The notes below the pieces were generated by a model that saw only the letters and a list, made by a program, of their open reading frames with translations, had not been told where the DNA came from and did no database searches. Source: Trichaptum fuscoviolaceum (Eukaryota; Basidiomycota; Agaricomycetes; Hymenochaetales; Trichaptaceae). Taken from it: a stretch of DNA of 64,000 bases. The translations under genes and the position numbers were made by a program. The stretch is from assembly GCA_910574455.1 (NCBI GenBank), contig CAJSYZ010000007.1:1798001-1862000 (forward strand), written 5' to 3'. Positions 33,050-45,136 of this stretch are shown one piece after another (position 1 is the first letter of the stretch; every line of letters begins with the position of its first letter).

Positions 33050-34940
33050 GCGATGGAGCTCGAGACTGTGACTACTAGTACAGCAAATGGGCGGTCAACC
33101 TATGCTGCGCTTTTGTCTTGGAGAGAATTGTCTCACTTTTTCTTTGACGCAGTTGAACTTTCAAGTGCGTACCATTGTTGTCGCGACTACGACCGTCGCT
33201 CGTGGCGACTTGACGCAGGAGATCGTGGGCGTGTCTGTTCAGGGTGATATTCTGGACTTGGCCATCAATGGCATGGTTGACCAGCTGGCTCTCTTCACTG
33301 CGGGGGTGACCAAAGTCGCGCGGGAAGTCAGAACGAAAAAACTCGGTGTTCAAGCTGAAATCGAGAATGTTCATGTCACAGCAAAAAATCACGTATGTTT
33401 ATTTCACTAGCATTCCGCTGAGTTGTGTAGTGTGGTTTTTACTGAACGCACTCCGAATAGAATGGCTGTTGACACCATGGCCGGAAACTTGACGACCGAA
33501 GTGCGTGGTTTCGCGCAGATCAGTACTGCAGCTATAAACGGCGACTTCACGTGTTTCATCACCGTCAAAGGCTCAGGCGAGATGGAATCCTTTGAGACTC
33601 ATCAAATCAATTAAATTGTGCACTACTTGCGCGAGTCGATTTAGAAGAACGCCGCCGCTCGTGAAGCTGCCGAACTTGCCAGTCGCTCCAAGTTGGAGTT
33701 CTTGGGAACACGTCTCATGAGATTCGACCCCTATGAACGGTATCATTGGCATGAAAGAGTTTACGCTGGATAGCAATTTGAATAAGAGTCAGCGCGAGAG
33801 TCTTCTGCTGGTGCATAGTTTGGCTCGGAGTCTGCTATTGATTAATGTCGATATTTTGGATATCTCGAAGAGTAAGCTAATCCGCCGCCGATGCTTCCAA
33901 ATTCAGTTGCTAATATTTCGATTAATTACTACATTCGAAGCAGGCAGGATGACGATAGAGCAAGTTTGGTATTCACTGAGACACACGGTTTTTGGTAACC
34001 TCAAGACTCTCGTTGTACGACCATCGCAAAACAACCTCGACCTCACATATGACGTTTACCCAGACATTCCTGATCAGCTCATCGGTTACTCGCTGCATCT
34101 GCGCCAGGTCATTACGAACATTGTCGGCAACGCTATCAAGTTCACCTCAAGCAAGGTCGTGCGGAACGGACATGCTGCGCTGTCGTGCCGTCTGGTTGGC
34201 ATCAAGGACTCGATGGTGAAGGTAGAGTTCTGTCTCACGGATACGGTATTGGTATTACGAAAGGTACAGTGAACTTGATCTGTGGTACGTTCGTGCGAGG
34301 GGATGGACAACCACTCGAGTGAGCTCTTCTCGAATAGTCATTTGTTCCGGCCTGTAGTGGTCTTACTTTCTTAAATCTAGGACTATGGTGGTGCTGTCCT
34401 TGGTCAATCAGTATCGAAGTGAGTTGTGTCGCTGATGAATAAGACGATGTGAGTTGAGAGCGAGCTGGGCAAGGGAAGTTCACGACCACCTCCTAAATCA
34501 GCCAGTTGTCCACCGAGAACGTACTTTCGATGATCCAGGCATTCGCGAAGCAGAAAATCCGGCTTGCCAATACGCTGGACGACCGAACAGGTGTAGTGAT
34601 GCGTATCACAGAGCTTATTCTGAAGCCTTACGACGTGAGCGAAGTTGCAGATAATGAGTGTTGCCTACATATCGATGGGATACTTGTTGATTCGCTGACG
34701 GCCGTAAGTCATCTTGTTAAAGTGCATTCAAGCTACAGTATAAAGCCTTACTCAAACACTTTTCGGATGATCCAGAAGGAACAAACCAGGAGTATGAACA
34801 CTTGCGATATATACCGATCGTTCTGGCGTCAGACCAAAATTCCCTATTGAACAAACAACTGCCAGACCGAGATCTACCCCCACTTCCCATCGGAGGCAAT
34901 CTGCTTCTCAAGGATGTAGAAGCAGAGCTAGATCGATAGG
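33050..34940 (+). pseudogene. Group III hybrid histidine kinase (Nik1/Os-1 type) pseudogene
   Basis: Pieces of a fungal osmosensing hybrid histidine kinase appear in order. A HAMP repeat (GDLTQEIVGVSVQGDILDL, about 33210-33260) and a second HAMP-like unit (33470-33600) come first. The phosphorylated-histidine box follows at about 33710-33745 (SHEIR, then MNGIIGMKEFTLD), then the ATP-binding N box (RQVITNIVGNAIKF, about 34105-34145) and DxGIGI-like sequence at about 34240. Parts of the region before the receiver domain lie at 34500-34830. The His box itself is split by a frameshift at about 33730, and further shifts, stops and a missing G-box region follow. Group III kinases signal to the HOG pathway and are the target of phenylpyrrole fungicides; this copy cannot make a working kinase. 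A remnant intron is present at about 33870-33945. Confidence 0.85.
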
Positions 34941-35671
34941 TTGCGGTGACGAGAATTGACACGAGCGGCTACGGCGGACCATTCAAGGTGGAGGGTAATT
35001 CAAGAACATGGACCTTGAGGGAAAATGATCAGAACGTGCGCAATCGGACAAGAGAGAAATTGCTTTCGGAACAGATTGAAAATAGTATGTCCGAGTCCTC
35101 CGAAAACCCGTAGTAAGAACTCTGGAATTTATGTTTGACAATTGTTTCAGGCGTCAGGAAGAAGATGCCACTTGGGCGGAAGTCGGACAATTCTCGAATC
35201 GCTCAAGGCAAATGTGCTTGAGTCGCTCAGCCAACAACGAAAAGCATGAACATCCTTATCAGCGAAGGCGAGAGGAAAGCAGCGCGCAGCCTACAATACT
35301 GGCGTACTGAATTACTGGTGTACTGATTTGTACTTACTATGACATTTGAATTGTACATGCTTGTACTTAGTCTTTACTTATGCTTGACTGACCTCCTGAT
35401 GTACTGACGTACCGAGTGTGTCCTGAAAATTGGCTTATTTCAGTGTGTTCAGGCCATCAGTTGATTTCAGACAGGCATAGCAACATATCAGTAGATTTCA
35501 GACACGCATAGCAACCCTTCAGTCCATTTAAGGCAGCGTCAGGACGCGTCAGTCGCCTTAAGCAAAAAGTAGTTTCCCTGATGTATTTGTATCTTTGATG
35601 ATACTAGTACGCTCACACGTACTAAATCATCAGCGTCTATTCTCGCCAGTGACTGCAGTCACAGCGCCACC
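34941..35671. other. Repeat-bearing intergenic region
   Basis: No gene is seen. A 36-bp unit (GATTTCAGACA..CATAGCAAC) occurs twice near 35455-35530. A block at 35640-35700 has CACTGGC/GCCAGTG and CAGTCACAGCG motifs like the Plavaka subterminal repeats. Confidence 0.4.
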
Positions 35672-36612
35672 GTGAGTGTGGCCACTGTGACTTCACTGGC
35701 AAGCTCCCTTTGCCGTCCGCCTGCAGAGGGACCGTGTCCCCGCTGTGAGCCCCCTCCATCAAGTATCTGTTGCGACAAGAATACGCCAGAACTTCTCGAC
35801 CTCATCCCCCCCGTCCCACCGCGTACGTTCCCGAAAAAAAAAGGTCGCAGCAAGATCCAGGCAAAGTCGTATATGCCTGGGAGGAAGGAGGAGGAGTTGA
35901 CGGCGGCGCTGGAGACGTGGAGGGAGAAGGCCGCCATTGAGTGGTTTGGATCCGAGCATCAAGACATGCACGGTGGACGAGCGGTCCTGCCCGACAAGTT
36001 TATCGATATAATCGTCAAGTATGCGTCTAAAGGCAAGATAACGTCCCTCGAGACCCTCAAGCGCGAGTCGCAATGGCGACGGGCCAACAAATATGGCGCG
36101 GAGATCCTGGAGATCATCAAGACCTTCTTCCCGTTCGATCAGCCTACTTCAACGACGCGCAATCATCCGGGCCGTCCCACTCCTCTCGGCGATGCAACGG
36201 GCTCCTTGGTTAACAATGATATGGTGTCGGTGAGTTCCTTACCTTCTTGTGCTGTGAAGCTTGTTGCATGATGTCCTTTGTTTAACAATGGATATACATC
36301 ATCGAGCTTCACCTCCAATATCATACTCATGATATGTGTTCGTTAATCAGTCTCGTTTGATGCCGGCTGGCACGCAGGACGCGCCTATCGAGCCGCCTGC
36401 GTTGGCACCTGCGTACCCGCCGGCCGCACCTTCATCCAAGCGTAGTAAGAAGGGGAGCTACAAGTGCTCCCTCTGTGGGTCTCAAGAACACATCAGTGCG
36501 TTGATTTTTTCTTGTTCTGCCGCTCAATTGGAATTTTGACTTGACAACACCAGAGTCAAAGCGATGCCCACTTTATAATGAATACTTGGCAGCGAAGGAA
36601 AATAATGGATAA
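35672..36612 (+). pseudogene. 3' part of a RecQ-like DNA helicase gene
   Basis: Three exons, about 35672-36229, 36351-36495 and 36554-36612, join in frame. The product has a CPRC-containing start, a basic region, a WREKAAIEWFG motif and a C-terminal zinc knuckle (CSLCGSQEHIKSKRC). Mushroom RecQ-like helicase homologues commonly end in a similar way. No helicase motifs (DEAH, motif VI) occur upstream, so this is the tail of a gene whose 5' half is missing. It is convergent with the DUF6589 gene with 63 bp between the stops. Assignment to the RecQ family is from memory of the C-terminal pattern and is moderate. Confidence 0.45.
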
Positions 36613-36675
36613 TGTTCTGTAGATAATTTATTCTTATTATTGTAGATAGAACTATTGTACAATTCATTAATTAGA

Positions 36676-39370
36676 TTATTCAATGTCTATTCCATTTTCG
36701 AGATCATCCTCATCATAGTGTGCAATTGTATGTGAACCCCCCTCGTCTTCATCAAAATCCCGCTCAAGGACACTGGCTGCAAGGATTTCATGTCCTCTCT
36801 GAAATGCGTCCATCATTTCCTTCACAGTTGTTCGACCTGGAGACTCCTTGAATAGGCCATTCTTGTCAAGTTCGCGTACCAATTCAGTATATGTTTGCTT
36901 CATGTCCGGTTCACCATGTCTAACGGTTTGCGGTCCAAGGACAAAGAGGGATTCAATTGAAGTCATCACATTCCGATACACCTGTATCAGAGGTGATTCC
37001 TTTAAGACTCGCTCTAATGTCCTATTGGACCCCTTCCCCCCATAGATAACCTTTACATTTTGTCAGAAATGTTAACATTCATAATAAGGTACCGAGTCAC
37101 GTCTCACCTTTGTATACAAGTTGTTTAGTTCCACAACCCAGTCATTCCCTTGAAATTTCCCGGCCCGTCCAGTTGGATTACACAACATGCTACGACGTAC
37201 TACTTTGCTGAGAAAAGGGGGTAGAAATCAGTGTAAATATATAGAGAACATATAAACCTGGTTAACTCACCTGAGCCTGTCTGGATATACGAATTTGATG
37301 TTGATAAAGAACATAGTGAGATGATGTGCATACTTGTGCTTTCCAACGGCTCGGAATGCTGGTATCCAGTCAATGAGACAACGTTCCAGTCTGCCTATGT
37401 CCCCGTGATCCATAGCATATATTGTCTCCTCGTAGAAAAGCATGTAATAGTTTCGTAACATCGTATTCTCGAGTTCCCGGTCTCGAGTTTGTGTGACTGG
37501 GTTTTTTTTGCGTGCATATATACTTTTTAAGCTGAAAAATGTCTTCACAAGATCCTTTGACATTGCGACAAGGTCCTCCCAAGTAAACCGTAGTGTGAAC
37601 CGAGCAATAAATGCCTGATCTTCGAGATCAGACCATATCGATGGTCCAAACCTACTTTCAAAGGCAGTACGCCAGCAAGTCAGCCGTTCAGCGGTTCCAA
37701 GATGCTTTAAAAAGCGCTTCATTTGCTGATACGTGGGTGGGCCTTTTAAAATCTTGTTTGTGTCCTTGACACGAGGGCACAAGTATCTTGTTGCATTGCC
37801 GGCGCTGGTAGGATCGGTTTCCTGGGTGAAGGGCTTGATAAATAATCGCCAGAGCATGTCAACAAGTGCCATCTTGACATGAAACATTCCAGGTATAAAT
37901 ATCACATAATATAGATTGTTCCAGAGGCAAATGTCCATGGCACGACGCCGTTTTCCTGTGTCTACGCGCTCTCCGGATCCCAGGTCGCCAGACACGAGTA
38001 AAACATACTCGGAAATATTGGGGGGCTGTCCAGAAACCGGCTCTTTGGTTGGTGAATGCCTTTTAATACCTCCTTGTGCCATAATATCCTCCAGGGCGTC
38101 GATGTTGCCAGTAACCTTAGAATTGTCGTGCTTCATCGCACGAACAGGCACCTGATCTGTTTTCCGGAGTGGGAGCACTTCAATACTCTCCGGGTCTCCT
38201 AACCTGGATCGGAATTGATGGAAAAAGGCGGGTCCATGGGTGCACAAGACATGCAATAGGCTCCATGCAAAAAATCGTAGATGCAAGTCAAAACCATCAG
38301 AGTCATACGACCCCTTATCCAATAAATCAATGTAATCATAGTCTGGTAATGGACTCCGATCCTCCTCGTCATTATATGGATCTTGCTTGCGGACCTCATC
38401 GGCAAAACGAAGGTCTTCCAGACTGTAACCATGGTTTATGAATGTCCCAGTCGTGAGATTCCATAAAGACCGTTGGGATTTCTCCACAATCGATTGACCG
38501 GGTGAGCCAAAATCAATGACTAGATTATCGTAGGCAATTAAGTACTTCATACTTTGCCCGGCTGCAAGTATTGCCTCCTGTGACTCCTCGGATAGGGAGC
38601 TTACAGTCCTATCAATTGAAGGACTTGAGGTCGAGAATCCAATTTGAGAAAGAGAGTCGATGACTCTCTGTGCAGTCCCACTTGCATGTAAAAATAGCCC
38701 CATGTGTGTCGAAAATGCATTGCATTTTTGATTCCTCATCCGTGCAATTGATGAGACAAGATGCACAATTCTCTGCATTAGAATGCTTAAATTATGCTTA
38801 ATTTAACAACACAAAGGTACGTACAAGCTCCCGTTGTTTAGCCGTCCGATCTTTAATTAAAGCCTGTCTGTGCACAGCCCGTTGATCATCCGGTCCATTA
38901 TCTGATGCTTCTTTGGTGATCTGCAGATCATCCACCACATCCTCCTCTTGCACGGGAGCCTTTCCGTGAACCACCAAGCACTCGAATAGATTCCATAGGT
39001 GTGGTGCGACAAATTTTGCAGTCTCTGCCATAACACCAGCATCAATTGATTCGAACTGTTTTATACTTGCATTTCGGGCATTTCCATGCCACCCAGTATT
39101 TACATGGGTAAGACAGGAGACCTCGTTTACTAATTCATCTATTGCTGAATCATGAGTCCACGTCCGAGTTCCTTCGGTGAATGTTGCATGAGCTTTGAAT
39201 GCATCAAGGAGGATAGTGTAATTTGAAGCAATGTCGAGTAATGCGTGCGAGCACAAGGGGTCAAGTTGGTCCAGGGGTGATCCAAGAAGGTATAGAATTA
39301 TATCTGAGATGGTAATGTTCAGACTGGCAAGGCTCTGAAGTGCGTCGACGACTTTCTTCGGTATATGCAT
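36676..39370 (-). CDS. DUF6589-family protein, intact (840 residues)
   Basis: Four exons on the minus strand: 39370-38825, 38772-37271, 37207-37108 and 37050-36676. The introns are 52, 63 and 57 bp, all GT..AG. The joined frame is open and gives 840 residues. It carries the hallmark block of the DUF6589 family, common in mushroom genomes: PLRKTDQVPVRAMKHD, then LLVSGDLGSGERVDT, then WNNLYYVIFIPGMFHVKMAL and WRLFIKPF. An acidic tail ends the protein. The family has no established function. Its repeated, strain-variable distribution and the conserved Asp in GDLG(T/S)GE make a transposase-like RNase H fold plausible, but this is inference. No terminal inverted repeats were found around it. Confidence 0.8.
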
Positions 39371-39880
39371 GACGGCAATGTAGTAAAAGTGCTATCAATA
39401 GAAGCATCTCACGTTAGACCCTGAGGCTTCTTTTTGATCGATCAATGTTATCTAATATTGCGCCATTCTCACGACAAACAGCGGGCGGGTATATTTGTAT
39501 ATATTTACATTACGGCGAGCGGGCTCGGCTAAAATGTTGGAGGCCAGACCCTCCCTACGGGAGGATTAAGGGTCTGCAAACTTTCCAAAGACCCTGAGGC
39601 TTTAGCCAATGCGAACCGTGGGAGGGTTTGGGTAGGAGACAAACTTTCCAAAGACCCTGAGGCTTTAGCCAATGCGAACCGTGGGAGGGTTTGGGTAGGA
39701 GACTGAATAAGTCCCAGAAATGTGTTACATGTCCGAGTCCGGGTACTACTAAGTATCCTAACATACATCAAATGTATGTACTTCTTGCAACAACTTACTC
39801 ATCAGCTATTTACAGCTCTCCAATCACTCCAAGACTTCCCCTCTCATGTGTGTTCGGCTCCAGCACAGAGGCTGCTTTTC
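39371..39880. other. Upstream region of the DUF6589 gene with a 63-bp tandem repeat
   Basis: Holds a GC-rich palindromic stretch (CCCTCCCTACGGGAGG, about 39548-39563) and two exact tandem copies of a 63-bp unit at 39578-39703. No gene. Confidence 0.5.
39578..39703. repeat. Perfect 63-bp tandem duplication
   Basis: Two identical adjacent copies (39578-39640 and 39641-39703) starting AAACTTTCCAAAGACCC and ending GGTAGGAGAC. The lack of mismatches suggests a recent duplication. Confidence 0.95.
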
Positions 39881-39989
39881 CGTTCCTTCTGCCTGCAAGT
39901 CCTTTCGTCCATGTGGTCGACTGCAAGAACGCGCCCGCGAGCTTGGTGATGCCGTTGCACGCGTGCGCATCACACTCGATTGTAACCAT

Positions 39990-40861
39990 CCAGATCAGAT
40001 TCCCCACCACTCCTTCGCGCGCCCAGTCGTCGTCTGTCCCAACCTGTAGGGGTTCAACATCTCGCACTATGGCCGTGGTGTGCCCGCGCAGTATGCAGAG
40101 GTCACCGTAGACGCAGCGCGCATGTGCAAGATCGTCTCATCATTCGATGTTGTCACCTTCAAGTTGGCGGATTCGGGCGTTAAAGCTCACCAATTGGACC
40201 GACAATGAGCATACAACGATGCAGTTGCTTTCGGACATCTGACCTTCACTCGCATCCACCGTCCTCAAAAGCCTTCCCCCGAACATGGAGCATACTGAAC
40301 TTTCTTCGCCTCCGTTTAAGCAAATCTTGTCCGAGGTAAGGCTGAACTTCCAGGCTCATCCGAAGATGGACTTCATTGACTGGCTGCTGCAAAACTCTTC
40401 ACAGTCACCGCGCTCCTTGGAGTTGGAACGGGTTTCGGCGCCTGAGCTACTGAACCATGTCTTGCGACAATATGGCTCGTCTTTGGAATCGCTTTCTATC
40501 CCGACGTGCTTGACAGCTGCGGGAGTTCTTCCACACACACCTGCGAAGACTTATGGGAATTCAAGGTCGAAACCCTCTTACCGCCACCTCTCGCTTTCAA
40601 AAATGCCCGGCAGGCGTCGAGCACTTGGCCTTCTCCGTGTCCCAGGTTGTTTCTCTGCGCGTAGCGATCAACAGTGCGAAGGAACTGAGAAACTGGCGGT
40701 GGCTATGGTCCAGTATTGGGATGAAGGCGAGAAGCACCTTATATGTTACCATGCCTGAAGATCGCCTGTGCTATGGCAGGAGCAGTATTCCAGAGCACAA
40801 GGAATGTATGTTGATGTCGTGCAATGGCCGTGAGTGGTTTTGGTTATTCTCATGTTGTTGA
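39990..40861 (+). pseudogene. Probable F-box/LRR-like remnant
   Basis: An open frame at 40285-40550 has a leucine-rich pattern (PRSLELERVSAPELLNHV, GSSLESLSIPTCL) of the sort found in the C-terminal part of mushroom F-box proteins. The likely continuation at 40553-40861 (GVEHLAFSVSQVVSLRVAI) is in another frame, so at least one frameshift separates them. No F-box is seen upstream. F-box proteins recruit substrates to SCF ubiquitin ligases. Assignment is tentative. Confidence 0.35.
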
Positions 40862-41079
40862 TAATACCTTACTCATTGACTTGTAGCGTGGCGATCCTCT
40901 CCCTATCACCACGTTCCTTCGCTTCAGCGGCCTGCAAACTTGCGCACTAGGCTTTACTTCGCGTTCAACGCGGTCGATGCCTGCGCACAATGATTTACCG
41001 CGCTGTCAACGCGGTTGACCCCTGTAGGCACCTCGTCACAATCTGATGGGGACGCAAACACCTTGCCTTGATGGATGAC

Positions 41080-42330
41080 GTGGCTCGTTTGAAGCTTGGA
41101 CCATGCAGGACTCCTCAGAAACATAGATGGTATGTTCTCATTTACTTTATCCTATAATGACATTACTGACCGTTATTACCTGCAGGTCCTATCAGGTACC
41201 TGCAATACTTGCCTGCTCTCGGAAATCAGTCAGAAGATGGAACATCAGCTCCAGATGGCCCGGGAGGACAACAAGCAGCCACCGATGCGATGCGTCGCGC
41301 TCACCTAAACGCTAACGTTGTGAAGGAAGAGGCGAAGGAGAACTCAGTATCCGCATGGAATGAGGTTAGAAGATTGTCACTTTGAATTGATTTCTTGGAG
41401 AAGGAGAATTGGGTGACAGAACAGTGTGCCAAGCGTAACCAGACACTCTCGACATTGTACTCGACAGAGACAAAGCGGCTTCAGACAACATTGGAGGCAC
41501 GCCAGTGCTCAGCGACAGCAATTATTCGACGACTGGAAGCACAGCTAGCGATTGTGACGAAGAGTGCGAACGACTTGGACGCGGAGGGAAGGGCGTTGCG
41601 GAAGAAGCTCAGCGAGCAGGCGAAGTTGACTTACAAGTTGAAGTCTCAGCAGATTTTAGACAGGAATCGGAGTACGGGGAGCATGTCGCGGAGCAATCAA
41701 CCGATGACCCTCCCCACGAAGACCTTAGAAATCGCAAAGACCGAAGACGTACAAAAGACAACACAGTTGGAGCAAGAGTCAACTTATGGTCAGTATTATT
41801 TTCTAAGTGTTTTTGCTCGTTGGTTGACGTTGAATTGGTGTAGCTCCGATGCCTGACATGTTCAGTCCGTGCGAGTGGCCTCTGCTGTCTATGTTCGAGA
41901 CGAGAGGCGACTTGGGGGGCATCCGGTCAGGACACACGCTACTCTTGGCGGAGACGAATCCTTTGGTGCAGGTGGGCTTAGCGCCTTATGCCCTCCATTA
42001 TGCCTTCCCCCCGCGCAACGATTTGCTCCTTGGACCGGCTTTAGGTCCCGACGTTCGAGAGGCACTGCGAGATGTGACGGGCTCTGCTTCCTTATCCTTG
42101 CTTTCGAACACGGACTCGGATGCAGAACTGCCTTCTCTGTCTAAGATGCCGACTTGCACCACGGTGTCGACAATCTTTTATGTCGTATATGGGGAGAACC
42201 TGTGCAACGATACAAGACACTTTGACACGGTTGGTAGCGCCAAATCTGCTGTCCTCCCCTCCGCCGTCACTGCCAGTTCCGGTTGTCAGAGAATATGGCC
42301 CCCACACACCTGACCGTTTGCAGCCTCCAG
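41080..42330 (+). pseudogene. Decayed coiled-coil protein gene
   Basis: Exon-like pieces at 41080-41132 and 41187-41365 (RYLQYLPALGNQSED, AMRRAHLNANVVKEEA) join by an intron with donor GTATGT and acceptor CTGCAG. They lead to an open stretch at 41395-41790 with heptad-like Leu/Glu/Lys spacing. A further open stretch lies at 41849-42310. Frame changes and stops separate the parts. The gene family is not recognised. Confidence 0.35.
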
Positions 42331-43594
42331 ATAACAGAGAACCTTTGGACTTCCCGATCTTCCGGAGATGCTATCTTTCAGCTACACTATGAGCTTCACG
42401 ACCCTTGAGATCATACCAGCATGATCACCTGGAGAAGACGGTGAAGCCGAAGCTCAGCTGAGCGTAGCGGAGGCATCTGAACCAGTGGTTCAAGTACAAG
42501 AAATCAGCACTCTTGAGGCAACTGAATTTGTTCTGTCTGATCTGCCATCGTTCCCTCTGGATCTGTGATGTGTTCTACGTAGCTTCAACTGGGTTCTGGG
42601 TTCACTGCAACTGGTATAGCTTGAGCTATTGACTCTCTGACCCTGGCATGCGTGTGCGATCAACTCTTCAGAAAGCATTGATTCTCGCACTCTTAGGACT
42701 TGGATGAGTTCCAAGCATTATCTTAGTTTACTTATTATTGTACCTATTTTATGCTTATAATATTATTATTAACTTAACTGAATGACTGAATGACTGAACA
42801 ACATGAATGCCTAACCTGAATGCCTGACTGCCTGAAGTACTTATTTCAGTCAACTGCATTTATTTCTGTAAGCCGCCTCCTGAATAATGGGAGGACATGC
42901 GCCTGAATCAGTAGAACTAGATAACGGGCCGAGCTTCGCCGGCAGATCCCTTACTCCCCCATTCCGGGTCATTGAGTTTGAAAAAGAGGTAAAAAGGCAA
43001 AAGCAATATAGTTTACATAAGAAAATAAAAACGGAGAAACCCCGGTGAAAACTGACACGTTCGAATTTAGGGGATACAGTGCCCTTTACTCCCAGTGGGA
43101 GTAAGGGAATTTACTTAACAAGAATTTCAGTCACTCAGTATGTTTAAGTGTTGCTTAAGTCACTTTCACCAGAAAGTACCACTTAAATTCCCACGTCCAG
43201 GCCCAGACATGCCCTTGTCCAGGTCCACGCACAAGTCCCAACAAAACACAAGTCCAAAGCACAAGGGTCCCAAGAAAAGCCAGGGAGCTTGCCACTACGG
43301 TGGCCCATATTGCAATCCATAATAGACAGCGCGAAATACACTTTTTGAGTTTACCTACTATTTTTGGACTTACTAGTAGTTTCGGCATGTGAATTAGATT
43401 TCATGGCACGTCATTCTCCTTCCTCCCCCATCTTTCTCTTTACTACTTCCACGGTGATTGCTAGTTTCTCGAGGTGCTATACGGGAAAGGACATTTTAAA
43501 CTTAAACTTGAAGCCAACTGAAGTCCTAAACTCGCTGCTTGCAAGTGCTCAAGGTTGTTTCTTGTAGCTTAAGCCCTAGGTCCCGTGCACCGAC
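42331..43594. other. Intergenic region with a hairpin-type repeat
   Basis: No gene is seen. It holds the 42949-43110 inverted-repeat structure and AT-rich tracts. Confidence 0.5.
42949..43110. repeat. Small inverted-repeat structure (candidate MITE)
   Basis: TCCCTTACTCCC at about 42949 is inverted as GGGAGTAAGGGA at about 43099. A second palindrome TTACTCCCAGTGGGAGTAA lies at the right end. The length (about 160 bp) and AT-rich middle fit a miniature transposon, but no target duplication is evident. Confidence 0.4.
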
Positions 43595-45136
43595 ATGGAT
43601 GCCATTGACATACCTTCGTACGCATCTCGACTTGATGTAGACCCCTCTTCTCTCGGTACGCGACAGGGTACCAAAGTTGCCGTAGCGCCACCGAAGTCGG
43701 ACCATGGGATCGTTTCTCCATCTTCACCCCGACAGACACCACCGACGCCGACGAAACAGCCCTTCAACATCCCTTCGGCAATTCTCGCTTCAGGTATATC
43801 CTTACCATCTCCAACGCCTCGTAACTCTCGGAAAGTGAACGGGAAGTCTGGAACGGATGCAAATCTTTTGAGTACGCGTGAGCCATTGAGTATCCCGACT
43901 ACGACGACGCACTTCCGGAGGTTCGCGGGGAAGAGCGGGCCGATATTTTGGTTCCAGGATCGAGTTGAGGAAGTGCTCATGTGGAAGACGGGCCAGAAGG
44001 TGACGCTGGCGTGGATGGGTGCCATCGCATTCCTATGTGAGTGACTTCAGTTATGTTCAATTTCATGTGATTTACATGAATTTTAGGCTATTTTCCAAGA
44101 CTTGTGCTTGTCCTACCAAATGTAATACTCCTAAGCATACTGCTCATGGCACACTCCGCACGTCAGCCATCTCTCTCGCGGTCGATAGAAGCTCCTGCTC
44201 CTCCCCCATACACATCACCTGCAGAGGGATCACCCGAATGGTTCTCCAATCTCCAAGCCATCCAAAATTTGATGGGCGTAGTGTTCGCTTTCCTTTTGGC
44301 TCTTGCGTTGTATCTCTACTGACGATTGGTCTCTAGATCTGACACTCACGACTTCATCCTGTTCGCAATTGTTCCGCACCTGACGTTTTCGACGCCTTAC
44401 TCTTATTCCATCCTCATGAGCACCGTCGTCTCCCTTGTTGGCCTCCTTTTCATATTGCCTATGGTCCCGATGCGACTAATCGCACTTATCATTTCTTGGA
44501 CTCCTTTCCTCCTCTTACACCCCTTTTCTCGAACATATCTCCCTGTTCTCCTCGCACCGTACCTGAAGAAAGTGCGCATGCGGATGGCGCGCATTGTGGA
44601 TGACGATCGTCTGGAGGATCGCCACTGGCGAAGTGAGCTTCGCGAGGTCGAACTGTGGGAGAATGAGCGTTACAGTGATAAGGACAAAGGGTTTAGCAAG
44701 GCTAGCTTGAGACCTGGAGAAAGAAAGGCATGGACTAGGGGAAGGGATGGATGGAGCGACGAAGGCCCGGACGGGAATGGAGATGTCAGGTCAGGAAGAA
44801 TGAACAATTTCGATACGTATTGAGACCTTAGTGCTAATTCGATTGCAGCAGCAACTTGACATTCACGCTCATGCCAGGATGGACATTCGTCGAGACCGAA
44901 GATTGGCGGAAGGACCTTGAAGCGAGTTGGACGGATGTTGATTCCGATGATGGTATGGCTTCACCTTTACTTTTGGACTCGTTGAAACCGATTCTTTCCT
45001 TGCAGATGGATGGGTCTATACAAATGATGCGTGGATGGAGGCACAAAGTGCACCTCTTGAGGAGTGGATCCTCTCGAGTAGTGCGACAAGGAGACGAAGG
45101 TGGGTGAGGAGAATCTATAACGGAGAAGCCAAGTGA
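43595..45136 (+). CDS. Pex24/DysF-domain integral peroxisomal membrane peroxin
   Basis: Five exons: 43595-44036, 44087-44277, 44337-44789, 44849-44952, 45006-45136. The N-terminal 130 residues are Pro/Ser-rich. Hydrophobic segments follow in exons 1-2 (MGAIAFL..RLVLVLPNVILLSILLM) and in exon 3 (about 44400-44560). The C-terminus shows the DysF pattern: GWTFVETEDW, then DGWVYTNDAW and a basic RRRRWVRRIY motif. This is the layout of the Pex28-Pex32 family (Pfam Pex24p), ER/peroxisome contact proteins that limit peroxisome size and number. One oddity: the 59-bp intron between exons 2 and 3 has a good donor, branch point and acceptor, but leaves the frames out of phase (exon 3 would begin ATC TGA). 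A 27-nt intron would keep the frame but is implausibly short. The allele may therefore carry an indel. Confidence 0.8.

Noticed and set aside
44403..44594. Minus-strand frame over the peroxin gene
   Set aside because: Antisense of the hydrophobic exon of the Pex24/DysF gene.
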